Source: Arthrobacter woluwensis
GTDB lineage: Bacteria; Actinomycetota; Actinomycetes; Actinomycetales; Micrococcaceae
Assembly (NCBI RefSeq): GCF_030816155.1
Contig: NZ_JAUSXR010000001.1
Location: forward strand, 3,100,001-3,164,000
DNA length: 64,000 nucleotides
Direction of reading: 5' to 3'
Notes under the pieces: generated by a model
Database searches by the model: none
What the model was told of the DNA's origin: nothing
The model's input: the letters and a program-made list of their open reading frames with translations, nothing else
Shown here: piece by piece, positions 9,292 through 16,932 of the stretch
Numbering within the stretch: position 1 is the stretch's first letter
Layout: each line of letters starts with the position of its first letter
Translations under genes and position numbers: made by a program

Positions 9292-9834
9292 CTACAGCTC
9301 CGCGGCCATGACCACGCGCGGCCAGCGGTCCAGGCCGTGGGCGGCCTCCTCGGCGACCTTGGCGCGGAGCTCCGGCCCCCACTCCGATTCCGGCAGGACG
9401 GCGAATCCGAGCCGGGCGTAATAGGCCGCGTTCCAGGGGATCTCGCTGAAGGTCGTCAGGGTTGCTCGGCGCATCCCGCGATCCCGGGCGACGGTACGGA
9501 AGTGCTCCAGAAGCCGCGCGCCCAGCCCCTGCCGGCCGTGTCGCGGGTCGACGCTGAGCTGTTCCAGGTGGGCCTCGCCGTCCACCACCTCGCCGACGGC
9601 GTAGCCAGCCACTTCGACGGTGGCGTCCTCCACGCCGGGGACCGGCGCAACCCCGCCGGCCGGCACGGTCAGCACCCACGCCCAGCCGGACGCCGCGAAA
9701 GTGGCCAGTACGGCGTCACTGAAGGGCTCGTCGTCGGCGATCGAGGCCATCCCGGCCTGCCGGAAGAGTTCGCCGGCGGCACGTTCCAGGTCCTGGACGG
9801 CACGGAAGTCTGCAGTGGTCATGGCGCGGATCAT
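9292..9834 (-). CDS. GNAT-family N-acetyltransferase
   Basis: The 180-residue protein shows the acetyl-CoA binding motif of the GNAT fold: LSVDPRHGRQGLGARLLEHF at about residues 95-114 contains the R/Q-x-x-G-x-G/A turn. It is followed by the AAYYARLGF segment typical of the last helix. It should transfer an acetyl group to a small amine or a protein N-terminus; the substrate is unknown. The start at 9834 (MIRAMTTADF) has GGAG 4 nt upstream; an internal ATG at 9822 is possible. The gene is convergent with pabC and divergent from the SRPBCC gene. Confidence 0.85.
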   Translation of the reverse strand: MIRAMTTADFRAVQDLERAAGELFRQAGMASIADDEPFSDAVLATFAASGWAWVLTVPAGGVAPVPGVEDATVEVAGYAVGEVVDGEAHLEQLSVDPRHGRQGLGARLLEHFRTVARDRGMRRATLTTFSEIPWNAAYYARLGFAVLPESEWGPELRAKVAEEAAHGLDRWPRVVMAAEL

Positions 9835-9975
9835 CACTCCAGTCAACCAGTCCCGGGATTGCGCCGCATGACCCGGGATGAACGCCGGTGACGAATTGTG
9901 CCGCCCGATGAGGGCTGTCGTTGACCTTGGATGACGGCCGCCGCAGACTTCCAGGAGAACAAGGAGGACGAACAG

Positions 9976-10464
9976 GTGGAGAGCATCCGGCAGCTCGAGG
10001 AATGGCAGGGCCTGCGCGGCATCAACAGGGTCTGGGAGTTCGACGCGCCCGTTGAGACCGTGTTCCGCGCGCACACCGACCCGCTCTGGCTGGCCCGCTG
10101 GCTGGTGCCGGACGGCGTCGAACTGCGGTTCCGCCGCTGGGATGCCCGCACCGGCGGATCCTGGAGCTACTCCGTGGGCGCCGGCGGGGACGACTGGACC
10201 TTCTACGGCTCCTTCCACGAGGTCTCCGAGCCGTGGCGCATCGTGCAGACGGTGGAGGCGGAGGCCGACTCGCACGGCCCCGTCCTCGAAGTCCTCGACT
10301 TCCTCGAACTGCCCGGCGGCGGCTGCCGCCTCGAGGCCATCGCCATGTTCACCTCGCCCGCCGCCCGCGAAGAGGTCGGCGGCTCGGACGACGACGGCGG
10401 CCTGGCCCGCCTGACCGACCTCCTCTCCGAGCTGGGCGCCTTCTCCACCCCGCTGCCGCAGTAG
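9976..10464 (+). CDS. SRPBCC-domain protein (AHSA1-like)
   Basis: The ~162-residue protein is a single START/Bet v1-like domain of the activator-of-Hsp90 (AHSA1) group. It begins with INRVWEFDAPVETVFRAHTDP. It then has the GGSWSYSV strand and an FYGSFHEVSEPWRIVQT segment, the usual order in this family. Such proteins bind small hydrophobic molecules, and many sit next to ArsR regulators, but none is present here. The start was placed at GTG 9976, which has a near-perfect AAGGAGG 8 nt upstream; an ATG at 9931 is in frame but has no such site. No specific function can be given. Confidence 0.8.
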   Translation: MESIRQLEEWQGLRGINRVWEFDAPVETVFRAHTDPLWLARWLVPDGVELRFRRWDARTGGSWSYSVGAGGDDWTFYGSFHEVSEPWRIVQTVEAEADSHGPVLEVLDFLELPGGGCRLEAIAMFTSPAAREEVGGSDDDGGLARLTDLLSELGAFSTPLPQ

Positions 10465-10676
10465 AGTTACGCGCCCTCTGACCCCGCACGCGCCCTGTCG
10501 GACCCGCGCCCGAGCCCTTTCCCCGTCATCTGACGTCGCATCCGGAATGCCGTCGTCGCGAGTCCCGTTGCACGGGGCATCAGTGGGAACAGCATCAGTG
10601 AGAACAGTGCGCCGGACCGGCCCCTCACGCGAGAGGTGACCGGGACGACGCCGACAGCGCAAAGCGAGGAATCACC

Positions 10677-11589
10677 ATGACACGTGCAGTGCGGTATGAA
10701 GAGTTCGGCGGACCCGAGGTCCTGCAGCTGGTCGCCGGCGAGGTGCCTCAGCCGGGCCCGGGCGAGGTCCGTGTCCGCGTCGCGGCCGCCGGTCTGAACC
10801 CGGTCGACTTCAAGATCTTCCACGGCGGCCCCGCGGCGGAGGCGTTCGGCGGAGCTCCCGGCTCCGGCGTCGGCAACGACTTCGCCGGCGAAATCGACGA
10901 ACTCGGCGAGGGCGTCACGGGCTTCGCCGTGGGCGACCGGGTGTTCGGCGGCAAGCGGCACGAAGCGGTGGCCGACTTCGGTCCTGGTCCCCGCGAGCGG
11001 ACTGCACCGCACCCCGGACGGACTCTCCGATGAGCTGGCCGCGACCCTGGACATCGCCGGACGGACCGCTGCCGCCGCGATCGACCAGTTGAAGCTGACG
11101 CCGGAGGACACCGTGTTGATCGGCGGGGCCGCGGGAGGCGTGGGCGTTCTGGCCACGCAGCTCGCCGTCGCGACCGGAGCCACGGTGATCGGGACAGCGT
11201 CCGAACGCAATCACGAATTCCTGCGCGGACTCGGCGCCGTGCCCGTCACGTATGGCGCGGGCCTGGCGGACCGCGTCGCGGAGATCGGCACGCCCACTGC
11301 CGCTGCTGACCTCAACGGCACCGAAGTGATCACCGTGGCGCAGGGCTTCGGTGTCCCCGCGGAGCGCATCACCGCGATCGCCGCGCACGGCCATCAGGAC
11401 GGCGGGTTCATCGCGACCGGTGGCGGGGATGCCGGTCCGGGCGCGCTGGAGCGCATCGCGGCGGGCCTCGCCGACGGTTCCCTGGTCCTGCCCCTCGAAG
11501 CGACCTTCCCCGTGGAACAGGTGGCGGACGCCTACCGGCTGCTGGAGGAGGGCCACGTCCGCGGCAAGGTGGTCGTCACGCTCGACTGA
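10677..11589 (+). pseudogene. Quinone reductase/zinc-independent alcohol dehydrogenase, frameshifted
   Basis: The two halves of one medium-chain reductase lie in different frames. The first (10677 to about 10979) ends ...FAVGDRVFGGKRHEAVADF. The second continues without a gap from 10981 as VLVPASGLHRTPDGLSDELA, then the nucleotide-binding GGAAGGVGVLATQLA. The frame changes at one extra G near 10980. Repaired, the protein would be ~304 residues, normal for NADPH:quinone reductase-like enzymes that reduce quinones or enones. The first half alone runs on into an unrelated tail to 11033. It may be a true inactivating mutation, a sequencing error or, less likely, programmed frameshifting. The second half has its own ATG at 11089 but would lack the substrate domain. 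Confidence 0.85.
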
Positions 11590-11632
11590 CGGGCGCAGCG
11601 CCGGGCCGGCCGGTTCCCGCGCCTTCACCCAC

Positions 11633-11680
11633 GGAAACGTGGTTCACCCCCTGAAATTTCCCGGGGTGAACCACGTTTCC
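11633..11680. repeat. Intergenic palindrome, GTGGTTCACCCC family (copy 2)
   Basis: Perfect 18-bp arms (11633-11650 and 11663-11680) around the 12-nt loop CTGAAATTTCCC. The core and loop are identical to the copy at 13412-13473. The two copies flank the FAD/Rieske gene. Confidence 0.9.
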
Positions 11681-11849
11681 GGGGGCGCTTCCGTCAGCGC
11701 CCCTGGCAGAGCCCGCCCACAGAGGGGGTGTTGGATTCCCCGGCCCCGGCCTAGCGTGGAAGGGAGGGGCGACGCCCCGCCGCCGCCGTCGGGAGCACGG
11801 CGCATCACCCGGTGACGGTGGTTCCATCCGATCGAGGAAGGGGAACACC

Positions 11850-13388
11850 ATGACGTCACTCTGGCTGGACCGGCCACCGATTGAGGGAGCCGGCGAATTC
11901 ATTCCGGAGGCCCGCTACGACACCGTGGTCGTCGGCGCGGGACTGAGCGGACTGGCCACCGGGCTGCTGCTGGCCCGTGGCGGCCAGCGCGTCGCGATCG
12001 TGGAGGCCCGCGCCGTCGGCTCCGGCACCACCGGCAACACCACCGCGAAACTGAGCCTCCTGCAGGGCACCCGGCTGTCCGCGCTGCGTGACCGCCATCC
12101 GCTGAGTCTGGTGGAGGCCTACGTCGAGGGCAACCGGGAGGGTCAGGCCTGGCTCCTCCGATTCCTGGAGGAACAGGGCGTCCCCTTCCAGCGGCGTGAC
12201 GCCTACGTCTTCTCCGTGACCGACGACGGCGCGCGGCAGCTGGGCGCCGAGTTCCAGGCCGCGCGGGACGCCGGGCTGGCCGTGGCTGAGGTCGCGGCCA
12301 CGGAGCTGCCGTTCCCGATCACGGCCGCACTCCGCCTCGACGACCAGGCGCAGTTCGACCCGATGGACGTCCTGGAGGCCATGACCCGGGACTTCCTCGC
12401 CCACGACGGTGTGCTCCTGGAGGGCACCCGCGTCCACGACATCGAGCAGGAGGAGGAAGGCCTCATCCTCCGGACGTCCCGCGGCCGGCTCCTCGCGGAC
12501 CGGGCCGTCCTCGCCACCGGCATTCCGTTCCTGGACCGCGGCGGCTACTTCGCCCGGCTCCACCCCTCGCAGTCCTACGCCGCGGCACTCCGGCTGCCTC
12601 CGGGCACGCCCGTCCCGCAGGGCATGTACCTCTCCGTCGAGACGCCAGCGCGGTCGCTCCGCAGCGCCCCGGACGACGACGGCGGCGACCTCCTCCTGAT
12701 CGGAGGCAACGGTCACGCGACGGGCAAGGAACCCTCGCCCCAGGCCCGCCTGGACGAACTGCTCGACTGGGGCCGGCACCACTTCCCCGGAGCCGAGGTC
12801 ACCCACACCTGGTCCGGCCAGGACTACCGTTCCGCGGACCGTCTGCCCTACATCGGACCGATGCCGTTCGGCGGAGGCCGGATCTTCGTGGCCACCGGGT
12901 ACGACAAGTGGGGCATGAGCACCGGCATGGCGGCCGGGCTGGCCCTGAGTGCCGAGATCCTGGGCGGTCGGATGCCGTGGGCCGAGAGGCTGCGGGACCG
13001 TTCGGCCACCAGCCCCGGCCTGAGGTCCGGACTCGCGCAGAACGCCGCGGTCGCCGTCGACTGGGCCAAGGACTGGGTCAGTTCCCGTTTCCTCTCGCCG
13101 CCGGACGCCCACGAGGTGGTGCCGCGGGAGGGCCACGGCGTGGTGGCGCACGACGGCGACGGACCCGAGGCCGTCTCCACGGTCGGCGGGCGCACGTGCA
13201 GGCTCTCCGCCGTGTGCACGCACCGTGGCGGGATCGTGCGCTGGAACGACGCCGAACGCAGCTGGGACTGCCCTTTGCACGGGTCCCGGTTCGCCCCGGA
13301 CGGCACGGTGCTCCAGGGACCGGCGACGCAGGATCTGGTGGTCGACTCCGTGGCCACCGGCGCCGCGACCCACGAGCCGGAGGAGTGA
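11850..13388 (+). CDS. FAD-dependent oxidoreductase with C-terminal Rieske [2Fe-2S] domain
   Basis: The 512-residue protein has an N-terminal DAO-type FAD domain with the dinucleotide motif VVGAGLSGLATG near residues 27-38. A Rieske domain lies at about residues 415-500, with cluster ligands C456-x-H458 and C474-x2-H477 (CTHRGG and CPLHGSRF). It resembles glycine/D-amino acid oxidase-type dehydrogenases that carry an added Rieske centre and probably pass electrons from an unknown amine or amino-acid substrate to that centre. A good ribosome binding site (GAGGAAGGGG) precedes the ATG. The gene is flanked by two nearly identical palindromes. No ferredoxin or reductase partner is adjacent. Confidence 0.9.
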   Translation: MTSLWLDRPPIEGAGEFIPEARYDTVVVGAGLSGLATGLLLARGGQRVAIVEARAVGSGTTGNTTAKLSLLQGTRLSALRDRHPLSLVEAYVEGNREGQAWLLRFLEEQGVPFQRRDAYVFSVTDDGARQLGAEFQAARDAGLAVAEVAATELPFPITAALRLDDQAQFDPMDVLEAMTRDFLAHDGVLLEGTRVHDIEQEEEGLILRTSRGRLLADRAVLATGIPFLDRGGYFARLHPSQSYAAALRLPPGTPVPQGMYLSVETPARSLRSAPDDDGGDLLLIGGNGHATGKEPSPQARLDELLDWGRHHFPGAEVTHTWSGQDYRSADRLPYIGPMPFGGGRIFVATGYDKWGMSTGMAAGLALSAEILGGRMPWAERLRDRSATSPGLRSGLAQNAAVAVDWAKDWVSSRFLSPPDAHEVVPREGHGVVAHDGDGPEAVSTVGGRTCRLSAVCTHRGGIVRWNDAERSWDCPLHGSRFAPDGTVLQGPATQDLVVDSVATGAATHEPEE

Positions 13389-13411
13389 GCGCCGGCCGGT
13401 CCTGCGCGTTC

Positions 13412-13473
13412 ACCCACGGAAACGTGGTTCACCCCCTGAAATTTCCCGGGGTGAACCACGTTTCCGTGGGTGC
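13412..13473. repeat. Intergenic palindrome, GTGGTTCACCCC family (copy 3)
   Basis: Perfect 25-bp arms (13412-13436 and 13449-13473) around the loop CTGAAATTTCCC. The core matches copy 2 exactly, and the sequence 5' of both copies is also similar, so the repeated unit is larger than the hairpin. Confidence 0.92.
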
Positions 13474-13550
13474 TGTTTCCGTGAGCGAATCCGCCCGGTT
13501 CATGACAGAAGATGAAGCCTCCCGTCACACTTCTCCCCGGGGCCTGGTGC

Positions 13551-13556
13551 TAGATT
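13551..13556 (+). promoter_or_regulatory. -10 element of the SAM-IV/metZ transcript
   Basis: TAGATT lies 7 nt before the first paired bases of the riboswitch, which puts the likely transcription start at about 13563. No clear -35 element is visible. Confidence 0.5.
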
Positions 13557-13563
13557 TTTTGCA

Positions 13564-13644
13564 GAGTAACGAGCACCGGTGACAAGCCCTGACTGACCGG
13601 TCGGCAACCCTCCACACGCGGCGGGGTGCCTCAGGTGACTACTC
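13564..13644 (+). ncRNA. SAM-IV riboswitch
   Basis: The sequence follows the SAM-IV consensus. It has a GAGCACCGGTGACAAGCCC 5' segment, then the conserved CGGCAACCCTCC core. A GCGGCGGGGTGCC segment follows, and the GGTGAC 3' part closes the element. The short outer helix pairs GAGTA (13564-13568) with TACTC (13640-13644). SAM-IV elements bind S-adenosylmethionine and repress methionine-biosynthesis genes in actinobacteria. The genes downstream (DUF1737, rhodanese, metZ) fit this. The first start codon is 36 nt beyond the element, which suggests control of translation. Confidence 0.92.
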
Positions 13645-13679
13645 GGCATGTGTCAACTGCAAGCGCGAAGGAGCCCCAC

Positions 13680-14177
13680 TTGCCTGCCCGCAAAGAACCC
13701 ACGTCCGCCCCTGCCGGAACCGCCGGCGCCGCCAAGGCCACGACGCCCAGGAGCACCGCGGCCAAGCCCGCCACCCGGGCTCCGCGCACCACGAAGGCCG
13801 CGGCCGCCAAGCCGGCAGCCGCCAAGGCCTCCCCCGCGAAGGCCGCCACGACGACGGCGACCGCCCCCGCCGCCGAGCAGGCCACTGCCGCCGCGCCCGC
13901 CGTCGCGCCCCAGGACGTGACGGCCGAGACGCCCGCCCGCCTGCCCTACCGCCTCCTGACCGGCCCGGACACCCGCGAATTCTGCGAACGGGTCTCCGCC
14001 GCCCTGGCCGATGGGTACATCCTCTACGGGAGCCCGTCCGTGACCTTCAACGGGGAGACGGTGATCGCGGCCCAGGCCGTCGTCCTGCCCTACGCGCCGC
14101 CCGCGCCGCCGGCCCCGGTCGTCGACCCGTACGCCGTCCCCGCCACCGGCTTCGCCCCCTACGGCGGTGCCCTGTGA
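13680..14177 (+). CDS. DUF1737 protein with Ala/Lys/Pro-rich N-terminal region
   Basis: The start was chosen at TTG 13680 because AAGGAG lies 6 nt upstream; the longer frame begins inside the riboswitch. The product is ~165 residues. About the first 90 are a low-complexity stretch rich in Ala, Lys, Pro and Thr that resembles histone H1-like tails and may bind nucleic acid. The next ~50 (PYRLLTGPDTREFCERVSAA through VTFNGETVIAAQAVVL) form a DUF1737 domain, and the tail is Pro-rich. Function is unknown. It is the first gene after the SAM-IV riboswitch, and its last codons overlap the rhodanese start by 4 nt, so it is coupled to sulfur metabolism. Confidence 0.8.
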   Translation: MPARKEPTSAPAGTAGAAKATTPRSTAAKPATRAPRTTKAAAAKPAAAKASPAKAATTTATAPAAEQATAAAPAVAPQDVTAETPARLPYRLLTGPDTREFCERVSAALADGYILYGSPSVTFNGETVIAAQAVVLPYAPPAPPAPVVDPYAVPATGFAPYGGAL

Positions 14178-14575
14178 GCTACGCGGGTGACCTGACGCCA
14201 CAGCAGGCCTGGAACAAGCTCAAGGACGGCGCCATCCTCGTGGACGTGCGCACCGAGGCGGAGTGGGCGCACATCGGCCGTCCGAAGGCCCCGTCCGGCG
14301 ACCCCCTGTTCATCCAGTGGAACCTGGCCGGTGGCGCGCCGAACCAGGGCTTCCTCACGGAGCTCGCCGAGCAGGCGCCGGAGGCGGGCACCGCGGAGCT
14401 CGTGTTCCTGTGCCGCTCCGGGCAGCGCTCCATCGCGGCGGCCGAAGCCGCGACGGCGGCGGGCTGGTCCTCGTACAACGTCCTGGAAGGCTTCGAGGGC
14501 GTCCCGGACCGTTTCGGGGAGCGCACCGTGAACGGCTGGAAGAACAGCGGCCTGCCGACCACCATCGGGGCGTGA
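14174..14575 (+). CDS. Rhodanese-like sulfurtransferase
   Basis: The 133-residue single-domain rhodanese has the active-site loop CRSGQRS with the persulfide-forming cysteine near residue 79, after an ILVDVRTEAEW N-terminal segment. It would carry sulfane sulfur to an acceptor in the cytoplasm. It starts with GTG overlapping the DUF1737 stop (GTGA) and ends 3 nt before metZ, so the three genes form one translationally coupled unit under the SAM-IV riboswitch. A role in supplying or channelling sulfide for homocysteine synthesis is a reasonable inference from position. Confidence 0.93.
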   Translation: MSYAGDLTPQQAWNKLKDGAILVDVRTEAEWAHIGRPKAPSGDPLFIQWNLAGGAPNQGFLTELAEQAPEAGTAELVFLCRSGQRSIAAAEAATAAGWSSYNVLEGFEGVPDRFGERTVNGWKNSGLPTTIGA

Positions 14576-14578
14576 GGC

Positions 14579-15784
14579 ATGGCGTTCAATCCTGAGGCCG
14601 CGTCCTGGTCGCCGGCCACGCAGGCCGTCCGGGGCGGGCTGGACCGCACGGGCTTCTACGAGACCTCCGAGGCGTTGTTCCTGAACTCGGGCTTCGTCTA
14701 CGACTCCGCGGAGGCCGCCGAACGCGCCTTCACCGGTGAGGACGAGCGCTTCGTGTACTCGCGCTACGGCAATCCGACCGTCGCCACCTTCCAGGAGCGG
14801 CTGCGGCTGCTCGAAGGCACCGAGGCGTGCTTCGCGACGGCGTCCGGCATGTCCGCGGTGTTCACGGCCCTGGGCGCGCTGCTCGCCGCCGGGGACCGCG
14901 TGGTCGCGGCGCGGTCGCTGTTCGGTTCCTGCTTCGTGATCCTGAACGAGATCCTGCCGCGCTGGGGCGTGGAGACCGTGTTCGTCGACGGGCCCGATCT
15001 GGAGCAGTGGCGCGAGGCCCTGTCCGTGCCGACGCAGGCGGTGTTCTTCGAATCGCCGTCGAACCCGATGCAGGAGATCGTGGACATCGCCGCGGTCAGC
15101 GAGCTCGCGCACGCCGCGGGCGCCACCGTGGTGGCCGACAACGTCTTCGCCACCCCCATGCTGCAGCGCTGCACGGATCTGGGGGCCGACGTCGTCGTGT
15201 ATTCCGGGACCAAGCACATCGACGGGCAGGGGCGCGTCATGGGCGGCGCGATCCTCGGGACCAAGGAGTTCATCGACGGGCCGGTGAAGAACCTCATGCG
15301 GCACACGGGGCCGTCGCTGTCGAGCTTCAACGCCTGGGTGCTGACGAAGGGCCTGGAGACGCTGGACATGCGCGTGCGGCACTCGTCCGCCTCCGCTCTG
15401 AAGCTGGCCGAGTGGCTCGAACGGCAGCCCGGGGTGACCTGGGTGAAGTATCCGTTGCTGCCCTCGCACCCGCAGTTCGAACTGGCGAAACAGCAGATGA
15501 GCGCGGGCGGCACCGTGCTGACGTTCGAGCTCGCGCCGCTTCCCGGCGGCACGGCCAAGGACGCGGCGTTCACGCTGCTCAACGGCCTGAAGATCGTGGA
15601 CATCTCGAACAACCTGGGCGACTCCAAGAGCCTCATCACTCATCCGGCGACGACGACGCACCGCGCCATGGGTCCGGAAGGCCGGGCCTCGATCGGGCTG
15701 GGTGACGGTGTGGTGCGCTTGTCGGTCGGGCTGGAGGATGTGGACGACCTGATCCGCGACTTCGAGCAGGCGCTGGCGGGCTAG
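14579..15784 (+). CDS. metZ: O-succinylhomoserine sulfhydrylase
   Basis: The 401-residue protein is a Cys/Met-metabolism pyridoxal-phosphate enzyme. The cofactor lysine is K212 in YSGTKHIDGQGRVMGGAILG; the YSRYGNPTVATFQERL segment near residue 60 and the C-terminal SLGDSKSL-like block (NNLGDSKSLITHPATTTH) are present. The form of the lysine motif and the rhodanese partner favour MetZ, which makes homocysteine from O-succinylhomoserine and sulfide, over cystathionine gamma-synthase. The ATG lies 3 nt after the rhodanese stop. It is regulated by the upstream SAM-IV riboswitch. A large palindrome follows the stop and probably terminates the operon. Confidence 0.93.
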   Translation: MAFNPEAASWSPATQAVRGGLDRTGFYETSEALFLNSGFVYDSAEAAERAFTGEDERFVYSRYGNPTVATFQERLRLLEGTEACFATASGMSAVFTALGALLAAGDRVVAARSLFGSCFVILNEILPRWGVETVFVDGPDLEQWREALSVPTQAVFFESPSNPMQEIVDIAAVSELAHAAGATVVADNVFATPMLQRCTDLGADVVVYSGTKHIDGQGRVMGGAILGTKEFIDGPVKNLMRHTGPSLSSFNAWVLTKGLETLDMRVRHSSASALKLAEWLERQPGVTWVKYPLLPSHPQFELAKQQMSAGGTVLTFELAPLPGGTAKDAAFTLLNGLKIVDISNNLGDSKSLITHPATTTHRAMGPEGRASIGLGDGVVRLSVGLEDVDDLIRDFEQALAG

Positions 15785-15793
15785 CCCCCTGGA

Positions 15794-15852
15794 ATGCGGG
15801 GTCAGTTGATGCCGCGCGATCGGCGATCATGCGGCATCAACTGACCCCGCAT
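15794..15852 (+). terminator. Long palindrome after metZ, likely terminator
   Basis: Perfect 22-bp arms (15794-15815 and 15831-15852) around a 15-nt loop begin about 10 nt after the metZ stop. No U-tract follows. The arm length resembles the other intergenic palindromes, but the sequence has no second copy in this window. Confidence 0.75.
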
Positions 15853-15864
15853 CGGGTCTGGGCC

Positions 15865-15925
15865 ATGGGGAGCACTCCATGGGTACCCCTACCCATCGAC
15901 GGTTCGTGCACGATCCGGATAGCTT
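15865..15925 (+). promoter_or_regulatory. Promoter of first WXG100 gene with GGGGA-N4-TCC element
   Basis: ATGGGGAGCACTCCAT at 15865-15880 is followed by CCCATCGACGG, then 14 nt, then GGATAGCTT, which contains a -10 hexamer TAGCTT (15920-15925). The same arrangement and the same 14-nt spacing occur before the third WXG100 gene. No normal -35 is seen, so an activator is likely. Confidence 0.6.
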
Positions 15926-15978
15926 TGAGTCAACAGAAACCGGGCAGGCCGGGTTCACCACGAGCAAGGAGTAAGACA

Positions 15979-16242
15979 ATGGCAGTTTGGGGTGCAGACG
16001 TCCAGCAGCTTCGCGCACTGGGTAAGAAGCTCGAAGCAGGCGCACAGGCCATCGACGAGCAGCGTAACCAGCTCACCAGCGCCCTCAACGGCGTCCAGTG
16101 GATGGGCCCGGACGCGGACAAGTTCAAGAACGAATGGCAGTCCCAGCACGTGCCGGCCCTGAACAAGGTCGCCGAAGCACTGCGCACCGCCGGCAAGAGC
16201 GCGGCCAAGAACGCCCAGGAACAGGAAACCGCTTCCCACTAA
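15979..16242 (+). CDS. WXG100-family protein (copy 1)
   Basis: The 87-residue protein has the WXG100 form: two helices joined by a turn with W41-M-G43. It is a likely substrate of a type VII (ESX) secretion system. No secretion-system core gene is in the window, and the C-terminus (EQETASH) lacks the usual YxxxD/E export signal. The start has AAGGAG 7 nt upstream. The amino-acid sequence is identical to the gene at 20935, with one synonymous base difference (GAC/GAT), and the terminator region is duplicated too. Its codon use is less GC-extreme than its neighbours, as expected for a highly expressed small protein. Confidence 0.92.
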   Translation: MAVWGADVQQLRALGKKLEAGAQAIDEQRNQLTSALNGVQWMGPDADKFKNEWQSQHVPALNKVAEALRTAGKSAAKNAQEQETASH

Positions 16243-16284
16243 GCGGCCCACCCCACCCACCGTGGGGAACCCTGGACCACACCC

Positions 16285-16318
16285 ACGGCGGGCACCCCAC
16301 ACACGGGGAGCCCGCCGT
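16285..16318 (+). terminator. Terminator of first WXG100 gene
   Basis: A 14-bp stem with one mismatch (16285-16298 with 16305-16318) is followed by CGGGCATTTAAAAC. The same structure is present after the duplicate gene at 21242-21275. Confidence 0.75.
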
Positions 16319-16353
16319 CGGGCATTTAAAACACCACCCGCCGCCCCTCCTGC

Positions 16354-16414
16354 CGCGAGGGAACAGCTCACGCCCCCAAAACCCCGCCATGAGGGCACGA
16401 ACTGCTCCCTCGCG
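16354..16414. repeat. Intergenic palindrome, GCGAGGGAACAG family (copy 1)
   Basis: The left arm starts CGCGAGGGAACAG and the right arm ends CTGCTCCCTCGCG. It lies between the first and second WXG100 genes. Four more members are at 16812, 21311, 22961 and 37562. Confidence 0.8.
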
Positions 16415-16439
16415 ACGCCGGACGGCAAGGGGCGCCGCA

Positions 16440-16485
16440 ATGGGGAGCGCTGCCCATCGACTCGGGGGCCGCGGCTGCGTACGGT
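16440..16485 (+). promoter_or_regulatory. Promoter of second WXG100 gene with GGGGA-N4-TGCCC element
   Basis: ATGGGGAGCGCTGCCCAT at 16440-16457 is a near-perfect palindrome. It is followed, at nearly the same distance as in the other copies, by the -10-like TACGGT (16480-16485). Confidence 0.55.
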
Positions 16486-16540
16486 GATCGCAGGATCCCC
16501 GGCCGCGACAGCCCCCGGGCAGAACACCGAGGAGGATGTC

Positions 16541-16804
16541 ATGGCCGTATGGGGCGCGAACGTCGAGCAGCTCAGGACCCTGGGCAAGAGGATGCAGAAG
16601 GGCGCCGACGTGCTGAACGACCAGCGCACCACCCTCTCCTCCAGCCTGAACAGCACCCAGTGGATGGGCCCCGACGCGGAGAAGTTCCGGACCGAGTGGG
16701 ACTCCACTCATGCCCCGGCGCTGTCGAACGCGGCGCACGCCCTGAGCGTCGCCGGCACCGCGGCCGCCCGCAACGCCAACGAGCAGGAGCAGGCCTCGCA
16801 CTGA
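16541..16804 (+). CDS. WXG100-family protein (diverged paralogue)
   Basis: The 87-residue WXG100 protein is the same length as its neighbours and collinear with them (MAVWGANVEQLRTLGKRM..., W41-M-G43, ending EQEQASH), but differs at many positions. It therefore arose from an older duplication than the identical pair at 15979 and 20935. GAGGAGG precedes the ATG by 5 nt. It has its own copy of the GGGGA-N4 promoter element. Paired WXG100 proteins usually form heterodimers, so this protein may pair with the other type; that is inference. No type VII secretion core gene is nearby. Confidence 0.9.
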   Translation: MAVWGANVEQLRTLGKRMQKGADVLNDQRTTLSSSLNSTQWMGPDAEKFRTEWDSTHAPALSNAAHALSVAGTAAARNANEQEQASH

Positions 16805-16811
16805 CGGGTCA

Positions 16812-16874
16812 CCGCGAGGGAACAGTTCGCGCCCCGAAAACGGTGCGGAGAGGGCATCAGCTGTTCCCTCGCGG
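16812..16874. repeat. Intergenic palindrome, GCGAGGGAACAG family (copy 2)
   Basis: Perfect 14-bp outer arms (16812-16825 and 16861-16874) begin about 8 nt after the WXG100 stop. It lies between convergent genes and so is positioned to terminate both. Confidence 0.85.
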
Positions 16875-16932
16875 AGAAACGCACGACGACGGCGGGTGCG
16901 CACCGCTGCCCGGCACCCCCGCCCCGCGCCCC

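Noticed and set aside
10677..11589. Two separate genes, an N-terminal reductase fragment and a short dehydrogenase
   Set aside because: The similarity continues without a gap across the frame change, so one frameshifted gene is the simpler reading.
6547..13515. Recurrent peptide resembling GNVVHPLKFPGVNHVSVG in several short frames
   Set aside because: It is the translation of the GTGGTTCACCC palindrome family and is not a conserved peptide. No frame around it is supported by a ribosome binding site.
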